A stretch of 64,000 nucleotides of DNA from Dokdonella_A sp046347015 (GCA_046347015.1 JAXMHA010000002.1:1-64000); one strand, 5' to 3'; positions 15,636 through 25,613 are shown, counted from the stretch's first letter. The notes: generated from the sequence alone by a model not told the origin. Numbers and translations: made by a program.

Positions 15636-18536
15636 ATGGCCCAGCCGGTACCGACGACGACGTCGATGCGCGCCGGACAACCCGCCGGCGCAACGGAAGA
15701 CCTCGTCGAACTCGCCGACCTCGCCTTCAGCGGTCCGTCCCCGGCGACGCGAACCAACGGAACGGCTGGCGCCACCCGCCGCCAGCGACGACTCGACGCG
15801 CTCGCCTTCGACCTGTCCGAACCCGCACAACGCGAATTCGGCGACTACGAACTGATCGAACGGGTCGGTGAAGGCGGCATGGGCGTCGTGTTCCACGCGC
15901 GCCAGAAGAGCCTCGACCGCGATGTCGCGATCAAATTGCTGGCCGCGGGCCCGTGGGCCTCGCGCGACATCGTCGAGCGGTTGATCGCCGAGGCTCGCCA
16001 CGCGGCGCAAATGCAGCACCCGAACCTCGTCACCGTGTACGAGGTCGGTACCGCCGAAGGCCTGCCGTTCTTCTCGATGCAACTGGTGGCCGGGCAGAGC
16101 CTGGACAAGGCCATCGCCGACAGCGGTCCGATCGAACCGCGCCGGGCGGCCGCGCTGGTGCAGACGATTGCCGAAGCGGTCGCCTACGCGCACAGCCTCG
16201 GCCTGCTGCACCTCGACCTGAAACCGGCCAACGTGCTGCTGGACTCGGCGGACGAACCGCACGTGACCGACTTCGGTGTCGCCCGCAAGTTCGACCCGCT
16301 GCGCGGAACGGGCAATTCCGAGATTTCGGGCACGCCCGACTACATGGCGCCGGAGCAAGCCGAAATTGGCATGCATCCGCTGACTCCGGCCACCGACGTC
16401 TGGGGCCTCGGAGCAATCCTGTACGAGCTCGTCACCGGCGTACCGCCATTCCACGGCAGCGACACCGCGCAGACGCTGGCGTCGCTGCGCACCGGCGAAC
16501 TGCGCCGGCCACGTTCATTGCGCCGGCACCTCTCGCGCGACCTCGATGCCATCATCGCCAGGTGCCTCGCCAAGCGACCCGAGGACCGCTATGCAAGCGC
16601 ACGGGAACTGGCCGACGAACTCGGCCGATACATCGAGGGGCACCCCGTCCACGCGCGTCCACTCGATGCCGCGCAACGCATCGGCCGGTGGATACGGCGC
16701 GAACCGCGCATCACGATTGCCGCCGCCCTCGTCACGCTGCTCCTCGTCGGCGGGTTGGCAACGTCGGCTTCCCAGTGGCGTCGCGCCGAGCACAACGCGG
16801 CACGCGGCGAAGCGGTGCGCGAGTTCCTCACCGGAGTCTTCGCGCAGGCCGATCCCGACCATAACCACGGCCAACCACTCGATGCCCGGCAACTGCTCGA
16901 TCGGGGGACCGCCGCGATCGAACGGGACCGGCGCGCGGACCCGGCCCTGCGCGCGGACTTGACGGGGTTGCTCGGCGGCCTGTACTGGGGCATCGGCGAC
17001 TACCCGCGCGCCGATGCACTGCTCGCGCAGGCGCTCGCGTCCAGCTCGGTCCCGCTGGTGCCCGCCGACGTCCGCGCACGCATCCTGTTGACGATGGCGC
17101 GCACGGAAGTCGAGCGCAACCGGTTCAACGATGCCATCGACCATGCCCGGAGCGCCCTCGACCTGCTCGAAGCGTCCGGCGCCGCCGCGAGCCTCGACGC
17201 GTCGGCGGCGCGGCGGCTCGTCGCCGATTCACTGACCGGTCGTGGCGACGCCCGCCATGCCGAACCCCTGTTGCGCGAAGCACTGGCCCGCGACCGCCGC
17301 CAGTTCCGCGAACCGAGCGAACCCGTGATCCAGGACTTGCAGTCGCTCTCCGATGCCCTGAAGGAACAAGGCCGCTTCGAGGAAGCCGCGCGGGTTGCCG
17401 ACGAGGAGATCACGCACGCCACCGAATTGCACGGCCGCAACCACAGCAGCGTCATCAACGGGCTGCAGATGCTCGCGTCGGCGCGCTGCAGCCAGGGGCG
17501 CTGCGTCGAAGCCGAACGTGCGTTGCGCGAAGCCGTGGCCATCGCCACGCGGCTGTACGGTCCGACGCACCGTGAAACGGTGGTCCAGCGCTCCAACCTG
17601 CTGTGGACATTGGAGCGCCAGGGCCGCTGGCAGGAGGCCCTGCAGGGACGCCTCGAACTGCGGACCCTCGAGCAGTCCATGCAGGGAACGCGTCCGGAAC
17701 AGATGGCCTATGCCGTCCAGTACCTTGCCGGCGACTACAACGCCCTCGGCCGCTTCGACGAAGCGGAACAGTCGGCGCGTGCAGCGCTCGCGCAGTGGGT
17801 CCGCGTGCACGGTGCGGACGACACCTGGGACAGTACCGAAGCCCTGCACAACCTCGCGCAGGCGCTGCAGTTCCGCGGCGAGCTCGCTGCCGCCGAAATG
17901 GCGTACCGGAAGGAAATCGCGATCCTCGGAAAGCACGAGTCGCCCTCGTCACCGTGGCTCAATCGCGCCTTGGCCGACCTCGGCAACCTCATGCGCTGGC
18001 AGCAGCGGTATGCCGATGCCCTGATGCAGACCCGCGCCGCGGCGGCCAAACTGGCTGCAACCCGCAACCCGGTCCACGCCGGCGTACTCGCCGCACTCGC
18101 GGAAGCCGAACTCGACAGCGGCGACGCGGCGGCGGCTCGGGAAACGGCACGCACGGGTGTCGCGATGGCGCGCGAGGTCCTGCCCGCGGGCCATCCGGAC
18201 CTCGGCGCACCGCTCTACGCCCTCGCGCGCGTGGCGATCACGCGCGGGGATGCCGCATCCGCCGAACCGCTGTTGCGCGAAGCGTTGGCGCTACGTGGCG
18301 CCGCGCAGGCCGCGGCCGACCCGCGCGTACTCGAGGTGAAGGTCGCCTTGGCCCGCGTGTTCACGATGCAGGGGCGGAAAAACGAGAGCCACGCCATGCG
18401 CCTCGAGGTCGAGCCTTGGCTGCGCGCATCGGGCAACCCGTACCTCGCCCTGCTGCGGGCGCGCCTGACTGCGGCGCCGGCGGCGCCCAAGGCAGGAACC
18501 GGAGGCCATCGTCCGGCCGCTTCGGCTGATGCATAA
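15636..18536 (+). CDS. Membrane Ser/Thr protein kinase with TPR sensor domain (kinase 2)
   Basis: This 966-residue paralog of kinase 1 keeps the same plan. The P-loop is VGEGGMGVV (77-85), the lysine is K100, HLDLKPAN is at 192-199, DFG at 212-214, and the activation segment is SGTPDYMAPEQ. A membrane helix lies at about 360-378, before a C-terminal TPR region of about 580 residues. The catalytic loop is again HLD rather than HRD. The kinase domains are much more alike than the TPR regions, as expected for duplicated receptors that have acquired different sensing surfaces. It starts one base after the B-type sigma stop and ends 32 bp before the fourth sigma gene. Confidence 0.92.
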   Translation: MAQPVPTTTSMRAGQPAGATEDLVELADLAFSGPSPATRTNGTAGATRRQRRLDALAFDLSEPAQREFGDYELIERVGEGGMGVVFHARQKSLDRDVAIKLLAAGPWASRDIVERLIAEARHAAQMQHPNLVTVYEVGTAEGLPFFSMQLVAGQSLDKAIADSGPIEPRRAAALVQTIAEAVAYAHSLGLLHLDLKPANVLLDSADEPHVTDFGVARKFDPLRGTGNSEISGTPDYMAPEQAEIGMHPLTPATDVWGLGAILYELVTGVPPFHGSDTAQTLASLRTGELRRPRSLRRHLSRDLDAIIARCLAKRPEDRYASARELADELGRYIEGHPVHARPLDAAQRIGRWIRREPRITIAAALVTLLLVGGLATSASQWRRAEHNAARGEAVREFLTGVFAQADPDHNHGQPLDARQLLDRGTAAIERDRRADPALRADLTGLLGGLYWGIGDYPRADALLAQALASSSVPLVPADVRARILLTMARTEVERNRFNDAIDHARSALDLLEASGAAASLDASAARRLVADSLTGRGDARHAEPLLREALARDRRQFREPSEPVIQDLQSLSDALKEQGRFEEAARVADEEITHATELHGRNHSSVINGLQMLASARCSQGRCVEAERALREAVAIATRLYGPTHRETVVQRSNLLWTLERQGRWQEALQGRLELRTLEQSMQGTRPEQMAYAVQYLAGDYNALGRFDEAEQSARAALAQWVRVHGADDTWDSTEALHNLAQALQFRGELAAAEMAYRKEIAILGKHESPSSPWLNRALADLGNLMRWQQRYADALMQTRAAAAKLAATRNPVHAGVLAALAEAELDSGDAAAARETARTGVAMAREVLPAGHPDLGAPLYALARVAITRGDAASAEPLLREALALRGAAQAAADPRVLEVKVALARVFTMQGRKNESHAMRLEVEPWLRASGNPYLALLRARLTAAPAAPKAGTGGHRPAASADA

Positions 18537-18568
18537 TCGGCCACGGTCGGGGCCTTCGGACCACTGCG

Positions 18569-19273
18569 GTGGGGCAGTTCGAGACGACGCGCTGGAGCAT
18601 CGTTCTGCAGGCCCGTGGCGGACCGGTCGAAGCGCGCGGCGCGCTCGAAACGCTGTGCCGCACCTACCGCGCCCCAGTGCTCGCGTACATCCGGCGGCGT
18701 ACCGGCAACGCCGATGACGCCGACGACCTGGCGCAGACCTTCTTCACCAGCTTCGTCGCCGACTCGCTGCACGCCAACGCCGATCCCGCGCGCGGGCGTT
18801 TCCGGGCCTACCTGCTGACCGCGGTCAAGCGCTTCCTGATCGACCAGCACCTGCGCGCGACGCGGCTCAAGCGCGGCGGTGGCGTCCAATTCGAACCGGT
18901 CGACGAAGGCGACGCGGCGTCGCTCGGTCATGACGATGGTCCGGACAAGGCCTTCGAGCACGACTGGGCCATCGCCGTGCTGGACGGCGCGATGACTCGC
19001 TTGAACGACGAGGCAGAAGCCGCCGGCAAGCGGGACTTATTCCTGCACTTGCGTGAGTTTCTGATCGAGCGTCCCGACGATGCCGACTACAGCCGAATCG
19101 CGACGGAACTCGGCCTGCGTCGCAACACGGTGGCGGTGGCCGTGCACCGCCTCCGGCACCGCCTGCGCGAACTGGTGCGCGAGGAGATCGGCGAAACGAC
19201 CAGCAGCCGGGAAGAACTCGACGCGGAATTGCACGATCTCCGCGGCGCGATCGAAAAGACCATTGTCGAGTAG
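18569..19273 (+). CDS. ECF-type RNA polymerase sigma factor (A-type, copy 2)
   Basis: The 234-residue protein resembles the first A-type sigma factor closely: FETTRWSIVLQARG, YIRRRTGNADDADDLAQTFFTSF and RFRAYLLTAVKRFLIDQ in region 2, and YSRIATELGLRRNTVAVAVHRLRHRLREL in region 4. The intact helix-turn-helix and DDLAQTFF core make it a likely functional sigma factor. The GTG at 18569 is chosen by alignment with copy 1. CATAAT (18532-18537), overlapping the stop of kinase 2, could be its own -10 box. Kinase 3 follows in the same direction. Confidence 0.9.
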   Translation: MGQFETTRWSIVLQARGGPVEARGALETLCRTYRAPVLAYIRRRTGNADDADDLAQTFFTSFVADSLHANADPARGRFRAYLLTAVKRFLIDQHLRATRLKRGGGVQFEPVDEGDAASLGHDDGPDKAFEHDWAIAVLDGAMTRLNDEAEAAGKRDLFLHLREFLIERPDDADYSRIATELGLRRNTVAVAVHRLRHRLRELVREEIGETTSSREELDAELHDLRGAIEKTIVE

Positions 19274-19534
19274 CCGTGTAATGGCGCAACACGAAAGCGG
19301 TATCCAGCAGTAGCGCATCCATGCGTGCGGCCCGGCCCGACCGGGGGATCGAACGATGCACAAGGTCTCCGACGACCCGGACGTGGCGCATTTGACCGTT
19401 CGCTGCTGGCTCGCCGCGCGATGTGCTGGTTGCCTGCCCGGACACGTCCGGGGCGCATGCAACCGTTCTTCGCGGATCCGACGCGCCAGAGGGCTGGCCA
19501 GCTCCGCGTCCGTCCCTGCACTGGAATAGGCGAA

Positions 19535-22500
19535 GTGTCGAGCGCCCCGACCCGGCCCGGAACACCTGCGCGCGATCGGCCGGTCGATTCCGGGGCTGCG
19601 GGTGTGTTGGCCGAGCTCGCGTTTGGCAGCCTGACACGCAGGCACGCGGGATCCGGCCGCGATGATGCACCCCTCGCGGTGTTGCCGTCCGATGCGCTGG
19701 CGCTCGACCTGTCCGATCCCGAGCAGCGCGCGTTCGGCGACTACGATCTGCTCGAACGCATCGGCGAGGGCGGCATGGGTGTGGTCTACCGCGCCCGCCA
19801 GAACAACCTCGATCGGGAGGTCGCGATCAAGCTCCTCGCGGCGGGACCGTGGGCTTCCCACGCCTTCATCGAACGCTTTCTCGAGGAGGCACGCCACACC
19901 GCGCGGATGCAGCACCCGAACATCGTCACCGTGTACGAGGTCGGTACGCATGAGGATCTGCACTATTTCTCGATGCGGCTCGTGCGGGGAACAAGTCTCG
20001 CGCATGCGCTCGCTTCCAGGGGGACATTCGATCCACGGCATGCGGCGGCGCTGGTCCAGACGATCGCGGAGGCCGTCGCCTACGCGCACAGTCTCGGCGT
20101 GCTGCACCTCGACCTGAAGCCAGCCAACGTGCTGCTCGACGTCGATGGCGTTCCCCACGTCGCCGACTTCGGACTCGCGCGCCGATTCGATCCGCTGCTG
20201 ACCTCCGGCAATACGGAAATCTCGGGCACCCCGAGTTACATGGCGCCGGAACAGGCCGCAGTCGGTGCGCAACCGTTGACACCGCTGACGGACATCTGGG
20301 GTCTCGGCGCGATCCTGTATGAATTGACCACGGGTGAGCCCCCGTTCCGGGGCGTCGACGCGCACTCCACCCTTTCGCTGTTGCGCGAAGCACCCGTTCG
20401 CCGTCCGCGAAGCTTGCGGCGCCGTCTTCCACTGGATCTCGAGGCGATCATCTTGCGCTGCTTGCGCAAGGAGCCCTCCGAGCGGTACGAAACGGCGCGC
20501 GCGCTCGCCGAAGATCTCGCGCGTTTCGTCGAAGGCCGTCCGGTCGCCGCGCGCCCACTGAATCCCGCGCAGCGCATCGGCCGGTGGGCAAAGCGCGAGC
20601 CGCGCCTCGCCGGCACCGCAATGCTTGCATTCATGCTGCTGCTTGCCGGGCTGATCGCCACGTCCCAACAATGGCGGCGGGCCGACGCCAATGCCACGCG
20701 AGCCACGACCGCAGCGCAACGGGCCGCCGCCAACGCCGAGCAAGCCAACGCCCGCCTGTGGGAAGGTCGGCGTGAGGCTGCCCTGCGCTTCATGCAGGAC
20801 GGCAATGGCTTCGCCGCGCTGTCACCACTGGTCGACAACATCGCCGAACAGGAGCGCGCCGGCCACATCGACGCCAGCGGCATCGAGCGACGGGAGATCG
20901 GCATGATCCTGTCCCAAGGTGTCAGGCTGATCGATCGCATGATCCTGCCCGATGCATCACCGCTGGCCAGCGCGCTGAGCGCCGACGGCGGAATGCTCGC
21001 CGTGGCGCTGAGCGATGCCAGCGTGCGCTGGTACGACACGGCCACGCTGGCCGAGCGAGGTCGGGTCGATATCTCGGACGTACCGACCTCGGATGGCATC
21101 ATGCGACTGCCGCGCGTGCTGAGGTTCATCGACAGCCACCGGCTCGTCGTGACGCTCGACTGGTACGACTATCTTGCCAGCCCGTCCCACAACGACGGCA
21201 TCCTCGTCGACCTTGACCGGTCGAAACTGGTGTCGCCGCCGGATTCCTTCGCGGACCTGGCCGAAGCGATCTACAGCGCCGACGCCCACCATGCGCTGCT
21301 GCACAATCGTCACGGGCAGGTGCAGCTGTGGCAGGTCGATCCGTGGCGACCCCTCGGCCCACTCGAGTCGGTCCGGCGCAACAACGTCTGGGAAGCGCTG
21401 CTCGGCCGCGCGGCCCGCTTCCTCGCGGAAAAACGCGAGGACGGCGATGGCTACCTGACGCTACGCGACCCGCGTGGTGGGGGGCCGGCCCGGCCCGTGG
21501 CCGGGCTGCGTGCCGCAGTCACGGCGTGGGCGGAAAGCGCCGATGGCCGACTCCTCGCGATCGGCGATGCGCGAGGCCGCCTGTATCTCGTCGATGTCGG
21601 GACCCGCGCACTGCGCCAGCTGCCGACGCCGTCGGGGCGCGAAATCACCTGGATTGCGTTCAGCGAGGATGACCAGTGGCTGGCGGCGGCGCGTTGGGAC
21701 GGCGCGGCGTTCGCGTTCGATGTCGCGACCGGCGATCCGCTCCATTCGGGACAGTTGCAGCATGCCTTCGAGCCGCACGAAGTCGCGATCAGTCATCGCG
21801 AACGTACGCTGGTCGTGGCGGGCCTCGGCCAGACCGCGTTGTGGCGCCTGCCCGAACCAGGGCCAAATCCGTTGGCCGCGACGCGCGTGATCTCGGCACC
21901 AACGAACATGGAACGCGCTGGCACCAACGCCGTGGCGATCTGTCTCCCGGCACGGCTGCTCGCGAGCGCGGACATGAATGGCGAAATCAGGCTCTGGCGC
22001 GTGGCGCCACCGGCCGCCATTCCTGCACTGGGCGGCGAGTTCGGCACCGTCGTGCCGGACAATTTCCGGTTCGACGGCGTGCACCTGCCCGACGTCGCCT
22101 GGAACCGGGTCCGCCTGACCAGTACCCGCGGGACACCGCTTACACCCTGGGCGATGTTGCCGCAGCCCCCGGGTTTCATTGCGTTGACGGACCAGGGCCG
22201 TACGCTGGTGGCAACGTCAGGTCCAGCGCTGCATGTGCTCGCAGGCAATCCCCTCTCTCCGAGCATCCCGCCAGTCGCACTGCGCGCCAACCCGCTATAT
22301 GCGACGGTTGATGCGGGTGGGAAGCAGGCGGTACTCGGGTTCGGCCACAACAGCGCAGCCGGATTCGGTGTCGTCATCGAGAACATCGATCTCACGAACG
22401 GAACTCACCGCGCGCAGGCGCGTGTGGAGGGGCCGCTACGCCAGTTCGAGCTGTCTGCGGACGGCAAACGCCTGCTTGCCGTCGGACCCGCCGATGGGGC

Positions 22501-23929
22501 GCTCGACGTGTTCGACAGTTCGACACTCCATCGCATCGGCAGTCGTCCAAACGATTCGCGGCGTCCAGTCACCTGGGCGGCATTCGCCCCGGACTCGGAG
22601 GCCCTGTGGCTGCTCGCACGAGATGCAGACGATGCCACCGCCGAGGACGCCGATCTCTTCTTGTGGAACCCGACGACTGACGCGACCTACCAACACCGCC
22701 ACGTCGCCGACGTTTACCCGATCGGCGTCACGACAATCGGCAACAAGCCACTTCTGGCCACACGCCGCCAGGACATCCTCGCCCCGGCTACCGAGGCCGC
22801 CGTCGTCTCTCCAACCACCCCGCATGACGAAGCGACTACCGTGTTCGCGCGCAGCCACGACGGGCGCATGCTGGCCCACTTCATCGGCCGTGACGTGCAG
22901 CTTTACGATTCCACGACACTGGCGCGAATCGGACCGCCGCTGCGCTCCAATCTCAGCACGTACGCACCGCCGTTCCAGTTGGCGTTCTCCCCCGATGACA
23001 CCCTGTTGCTCGGCGGCCTGCGTCCGTGGCTCGTCTGGCCCGTCGCTGCGGAAAGGCGACCGCTCGTTGACTTGCGTCGCGAAGTGGCCCTGCTGGCGCC
23101 GTCCGGCATGGCGCGCGCGGTGCTCGCGCTGCCGGAACAAGCGGAACGTGACCGGCTGCGTGAGGCCGATCCCGGTCCGCCGCCGGCGCCGGAAAAAAGG
23201 CCGACCTTCGCCGCAGCACGCCAAGTGCACGGTCTGCCCATTCCCGCCCGCGATCCGGCGGCGACCCCGTTGCAGCTCGACCTGACCGCCGTCTACAACC
23301 GGGCCACCGACCAGCAGACTGACGTGGCCTCGGCCGCGATGGTCGGCTACCAGGGGTTGCGTTCTGGTTTGGCGCGCCTCGACGGCATCGACTACGACTT
23401 GCGGGGCGTGATCGAGTTGCGCACGCGGGGCGCCGCCGGCTTCGACCGCGCCACCGGCATCGGCGTACCGGACGTCGCGATCGCGGCGTTGCATGTGCTG
23501 GTGTTCGCACCGCTCGCGACGCCCGCCAGCCCCGGGCAGGATTACGCCCGCGTGGTCCTGCACTATGCGGATGGCAGGACGGCCCGCCTGCCGCTCCGCA
23601 CCGGAATCGAGGTCCCCGCGATGTCCGGCAACGACCGCAACGTACCCGTCGGATGGGTGCGCAGCGATTACCTGCGCCAGATCGGATTGACGCGAGTCCA
23701 GTACTTCAGCAACCCGCGCCTGCGCAATCCCTACCCGGAACGACGGATCAGGTCGCTGGACCTGGAAGCGGGGCGAGACGTATTGGCGCACCCGGTGTTC
23801 CTTGCCATCACTGTCGAACCGGTAATCTCTTCCGCGAAAGGGAGTATCTCCATCGTCAAGGACACGTCGAAAGCCAAGCGTCCGTACCACGCCGGCAAGG
23901 GGACCTCCGATGGCAACACAAGCCGTTGA
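19535..23929 (+). CDS. Membrane Ser/Thr protein kinase with WD40-like beta-propeller sensor (kinase 3)
   Basis: This 1464-residue protein shares the kinase half of kinases 1 and 2: P-loop IGEGGMGVV, K99, HLDLKPAN 191-198, DFG 211-213, SGTPSYMAPEQ, and a membrane helix near 359-377. A short coiled segment follows. Then come at least eight WD40-like blades, such as ALSADGGMLAVALSDASVRWYD, FELSADGKRLLAVGPADGAL and LAFSPDDTLLLGGLRPWLVW. The last 200 residues form a separate beta-rich domain. The GTG at 19535 is chosen because it places the leader peptide in register with the two paralogs; an upstream start at 19325 adds an arginine-rich stretch. It overlaps the next gene by 20 nt. Confidence 0.88.
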   Translation: MSSAPTRPGTPARDRPVDSGAAGVLAELAFGSLTRRHAGSGRDDAPLAVLPSDALALDLSDPEQRAFGDYDLLERIGEGGMGVVYRARQNNLDREVAIKLLAAGPWASHAFIERFLEEARHTARMQHPNIVTVYEVGTHEDLHYFSMRLVRGTSLAHALASRGTFDPRHAAALVQTIAEAVAYAHSLGVLHLDLKPANVLLDVDGVPHVADFGLARRFDPLLTSGNTEISGTPSYMAPEQAAVGAQPLTPLTDIWGLGAILYELTTGEPPFRGVDAHSTLSLLREAPVRRPRSLRRRLPLDLEAIILRCLRKEPSERYETARALAEDLARFVEGRPVAARPLNPAQRIGRWAKREPRLAGTAMLAFMLLLAGLIATSQQWRRADANATRATTAAQRAAANAEQANARLWEGRREAALRFMQDGNGFAALSPLVDNIAEQERAGHIDASGIERREIGMILSQGVRLIDRMILPDASPLASALSADGGMLAVALSDASVRWYDTATLAERGRVDISDVPTSDGIMRLPRVLRFIDSHRLVVTLDWYDYLASPSHNDGILVDLDRSKLVSPPDSFADLAEAIYSADAHHALLHNRHGQVQLWQVDPWRPLGPLESVRRNNVWEALLGRAARFLAEKREDGDGYLTLRDPRGGGPARPVAGLRAAVTAWAESADGRLLAIGDARGRLYLVDVGTRALRQLPTPSGREITWIAFSEDDQWLAAARWDGAAFAFDVATGDPLHSGQLQHAFEPHEVAISHRERTLVVAGLGQTALWRLPEPGPNPLAATRVISAPTNMERAGTNAVAICLPARLLASADMNGEIRLWRVAPPAAIPALGGEFGTVVPDNFRFDGVHLPDVAWNRVRLTSTRGTPLTPWAMLPQPPGFIALTDQGRTLVATSGPALHVLAGNPLSPSIPPVALRANPLYATVDAGGKQAVLGFGHNSAAGFGVVIENIDLTNGTHRAQARVEGPLRQFELSADGKRLLAVGPADGALDVFDSSTLHRIGSRPNDSRRPVTWAAFAPDSEALWLLARDADDATAEDADLFLWNPTTDATYQHRHVADVYPIGVTTIGNKPLLATRRQDILAPATEAAVVSPTTPHDEATTVFARSHDGRMLAHFIGRDVQLYDSTTLARIGPPLRSNLSTYAPPFQLAFSPDDTLLLGGLRPWLVWPVAAERRPLVDLRREVALLAPSGMARAVLALPEQAERDRLREADPGPPPAPEKRPTFAAARQVHGLPIPARDPAATPLQLDLTAVYNRATDQQTDVASAAMVGYQGLRSGLARLDGIDYDLRGVIELRTRGAAGFDRATGIGVPDVAIAALHVLVFAPLATPASPGQDYARVVLHYADGRTARLPLRTGIEVPAMSGNDRNVPVGWVRSDYLRQIGLTRVQYFSNPRLRNPYPERRIRSLDLEAGRDVLAHPVFLAITVEPVISSAKGSISIVKDTSKAKRPYHAGKGTSDGNTSR

Positions 23930-24926
23930 CTTCCAGACAGCGCGTCTCGCCCTCGCCCTCGCAATGCTGATTCTGACGGGAACCGCGAGCAGCACTTGCC
24001 TTGCCGAAGACCAGCCGGACGCCGAAGGCGACACCGAGCCCTCGACGGATGCCCTGCAACCGTCAGGCCGGGGACACGGTTCAATTTCGGTCGGGTTCCA
24101 GGACAGCTACGTCCGCGGATTGCGCAAGGACAACGCCACGGTCGTCGACAGTGGCAACGGGCGGTTGCGCGCGATCTTCTTCGATGTCGAATACTTCTTC
24201 GCTGACGCGTGGTCGGTGCATGTGGGGATTCCGTATGTCTCGAACGTGTTCAACGGCTCGCCCCACTGTCCCACCACGCGGCCGCCGCAGTGTCAGAACG
24301 TGCCACCACTTGATCCGCAGCATCCCGAATCGAAGTTCCAGGACGACGGCCGCTACCACGGCACCTGGCAGGACTGGAACCTCGGCGTCGCCTGGCACAC
24401 TGCAGTGTTCGGCAACTATCTGCTCACGCCATCGCTGGACCTGCACGTACCAAGCCACGACTACGTGTTTTTTTCCAACGCCGCCGCCGGTCCCGGCTAC
24501 TCGCAACTGGAGGCCGCCTTCGAGCTCGCGCACCAGTTCGATTTCACCAATCTGTACTACCGGGTGCGCTATGGCTACACGGCTACCGAGCACGTGCTCG
24601 ACACGCGGATGAACTTCAGCCGCCTCGAGCTCGAATTTGGCTGGTTCGTGGACGAACGGCTGACCTTGCGTTCGTTCGCGACCGGCAAGAAGGGGATGGG
24701 CTACACGATCGCCGAGCTCGGGCCGTTGACCAACCACGGGACCAATGACTACTGGTATCACCACGACCAGATCGTCGTGCACGACTATGCCTCGCTCGGG
24801 GTTGGGGCCGACTACCACTTCGGCGACCATTACACGCTGTCGGGCGCGTTCCAGAAGCTGATCTGGGGAACCTCGGTCAGCAACTTCGTCTACTCGGCCG
24901 ATGTTCGACTGACCCGGGATTTTTGA
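23910..24926 (+). CDS. Outer-membrane beta-barrel protein, unknown substrate
   Basis: The 338-residue protein has an N-terminal signal sequence (ALALAMLILTGTASSTCLA). The body alternates polar and aromatic residues in the manner of beta-barrel strands (GSISVGFQDSYV, LYYRVRYGYTATEH, RLELEFGWFVDERLTLRSFAT), and it ends in RLTRDF with the terminal aromatic residue used by the Bam machinery. It resembles the transporter-like MetA-pathway porin proteins, but I cannot name a substrate. Two Cys-Pro-rich segments (HCPTTRPPQC) sit in a probable loop. AAGGGGA precedes the ATG. The start lies inside the end of the kinase 3 gene, implying co-translation and perhaps a shared envelope-sensing role. Confidence 0.75.
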   Translation: MATQAVDFQTARLALALAMLILTGTASSTCLAEDQPDAEGDTEPSTDALQPSGRGHGSISVGFQDSYVRGLRKDNATVVDSGNGRLRAIFFDVEYFFADAWSVHVGIPYVSNVFNGSPHCPTTRPPQCQNVPPLDPQHPESKFQDDGRYHGTWQDWNLGVAWHTAVFGNYLLTPSLDLHVPSHDYVFFSNAAAGPGYSQLEAAFELAHQFDFTNLYYRVRYGYTATEHVLDTRMNFSRLELEFGWFVDERLTLRSFATGKKGMGYTIAELGPLTNHGTNDYWYHHDQIVVHDYASLGVGADYHFGDHYTLSGAFQKLIWGTSVSNFVYSADVRLTRDF

Positions 24927-25106
24927 TGGCAGCCGCCCGGTGAATTGGCACCGAGCCGCACTTTCCGGAAGCAACGGACGGAAAGCGTAATCCATGCCGC
25001 CACAAACGGAATAACATCAGCAAGCCGACCCGGCGGCCGCCAACCTTCGCTCCGAACCGGAAGATCGGGGAACGGCTTGGCCATCCGCACACAAGAGGAC
25101 CACGTC

Positions 25107-25613
25107 ATGAACAAGAACCGTTCCATCTCGACCTTGGCGCTGATGGCGATCTTGTCAACCTTCGCCGCGGGATCCGCCTTCGCGTGCGGCGAGGTCATGT
25201 CACGCATGGGCAGTGCCCTGCGTTACCAATCGTTCGTCACCCGGCACCCGGCACGGATTCTGATTTACACCTCCGGCAACGCGGCAGACCCGTCCATCGC
25301 CAAGGCGAGTGAGCGGCTCCGGGCAAGCCTCGAAAAGGCCGGCCACCATGTCACGTTGGCCGATTCCCCGGCGGCGCTGGCACGCGACCTGGGCGCACGA
25401 CCATACGACATCATCATCACCGGCGGGGCCAACGTCGCGGCAGTTGCCACGACGCTCGCCAGCGCGAGCTCCCGGCCTGCCCTCATTCCGGTACTCGATC
25501 CCGGGCAGGAAGCGGCATTGAAGGCGGCGTACCCGCTGGCGGTCAACGCCGACGCGAACTTGAACCGGTATCTGAAGGCGATCGAGACCAGCATGCGTTC
25601 GCGCGGTTCCTGA
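25107..25613 (+). CDS. Exported protein with a receiver-like alpha/beta domain
   Basis: The 168-residue protein has a clear signal peptide (ALMAILSTFAAGSAFA) and AAGAGGA-type SD (AAGAGGAC) before its ATG. The mature part reads like a CheY-type alpha/beta fold: a strand ARILIYTSGN, a helix SERLRASLEKAGHHVTLADS, then PYDIIITGGAN where a receiver would carry its phospho-accepting aspartate, and PALIPVLD. The acidic pocket and the aspartate are absent, and the export signal puts it outside the cytoplasm, so it is not a normal response regulator. I know no named family. It lies between the kinase island and the frr operon with its own leader. Confidence 0.72.
   Translation: MNKNRSISTLALMAILSTFAAGSAFACGEVMSRMGSALRYQSFVTRHPARILIYTSGNAADPSIAKASERLRASLEKAGHHVTLADSPAALARDLGARPYDIIITGGANVAAVATTLASASSRPALIPVLDPGQEAALKAAYPLAVNADANLNRYLKAIETSMRSRGS

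Noticed and set aside
19325..19534. Longer start for kinase 3 at 19325
   Set aside because: It adds 70 Arg/Pro-rich residues absent from kinases 1 and 2. The GTG at 19535 aligns the leader peptides.
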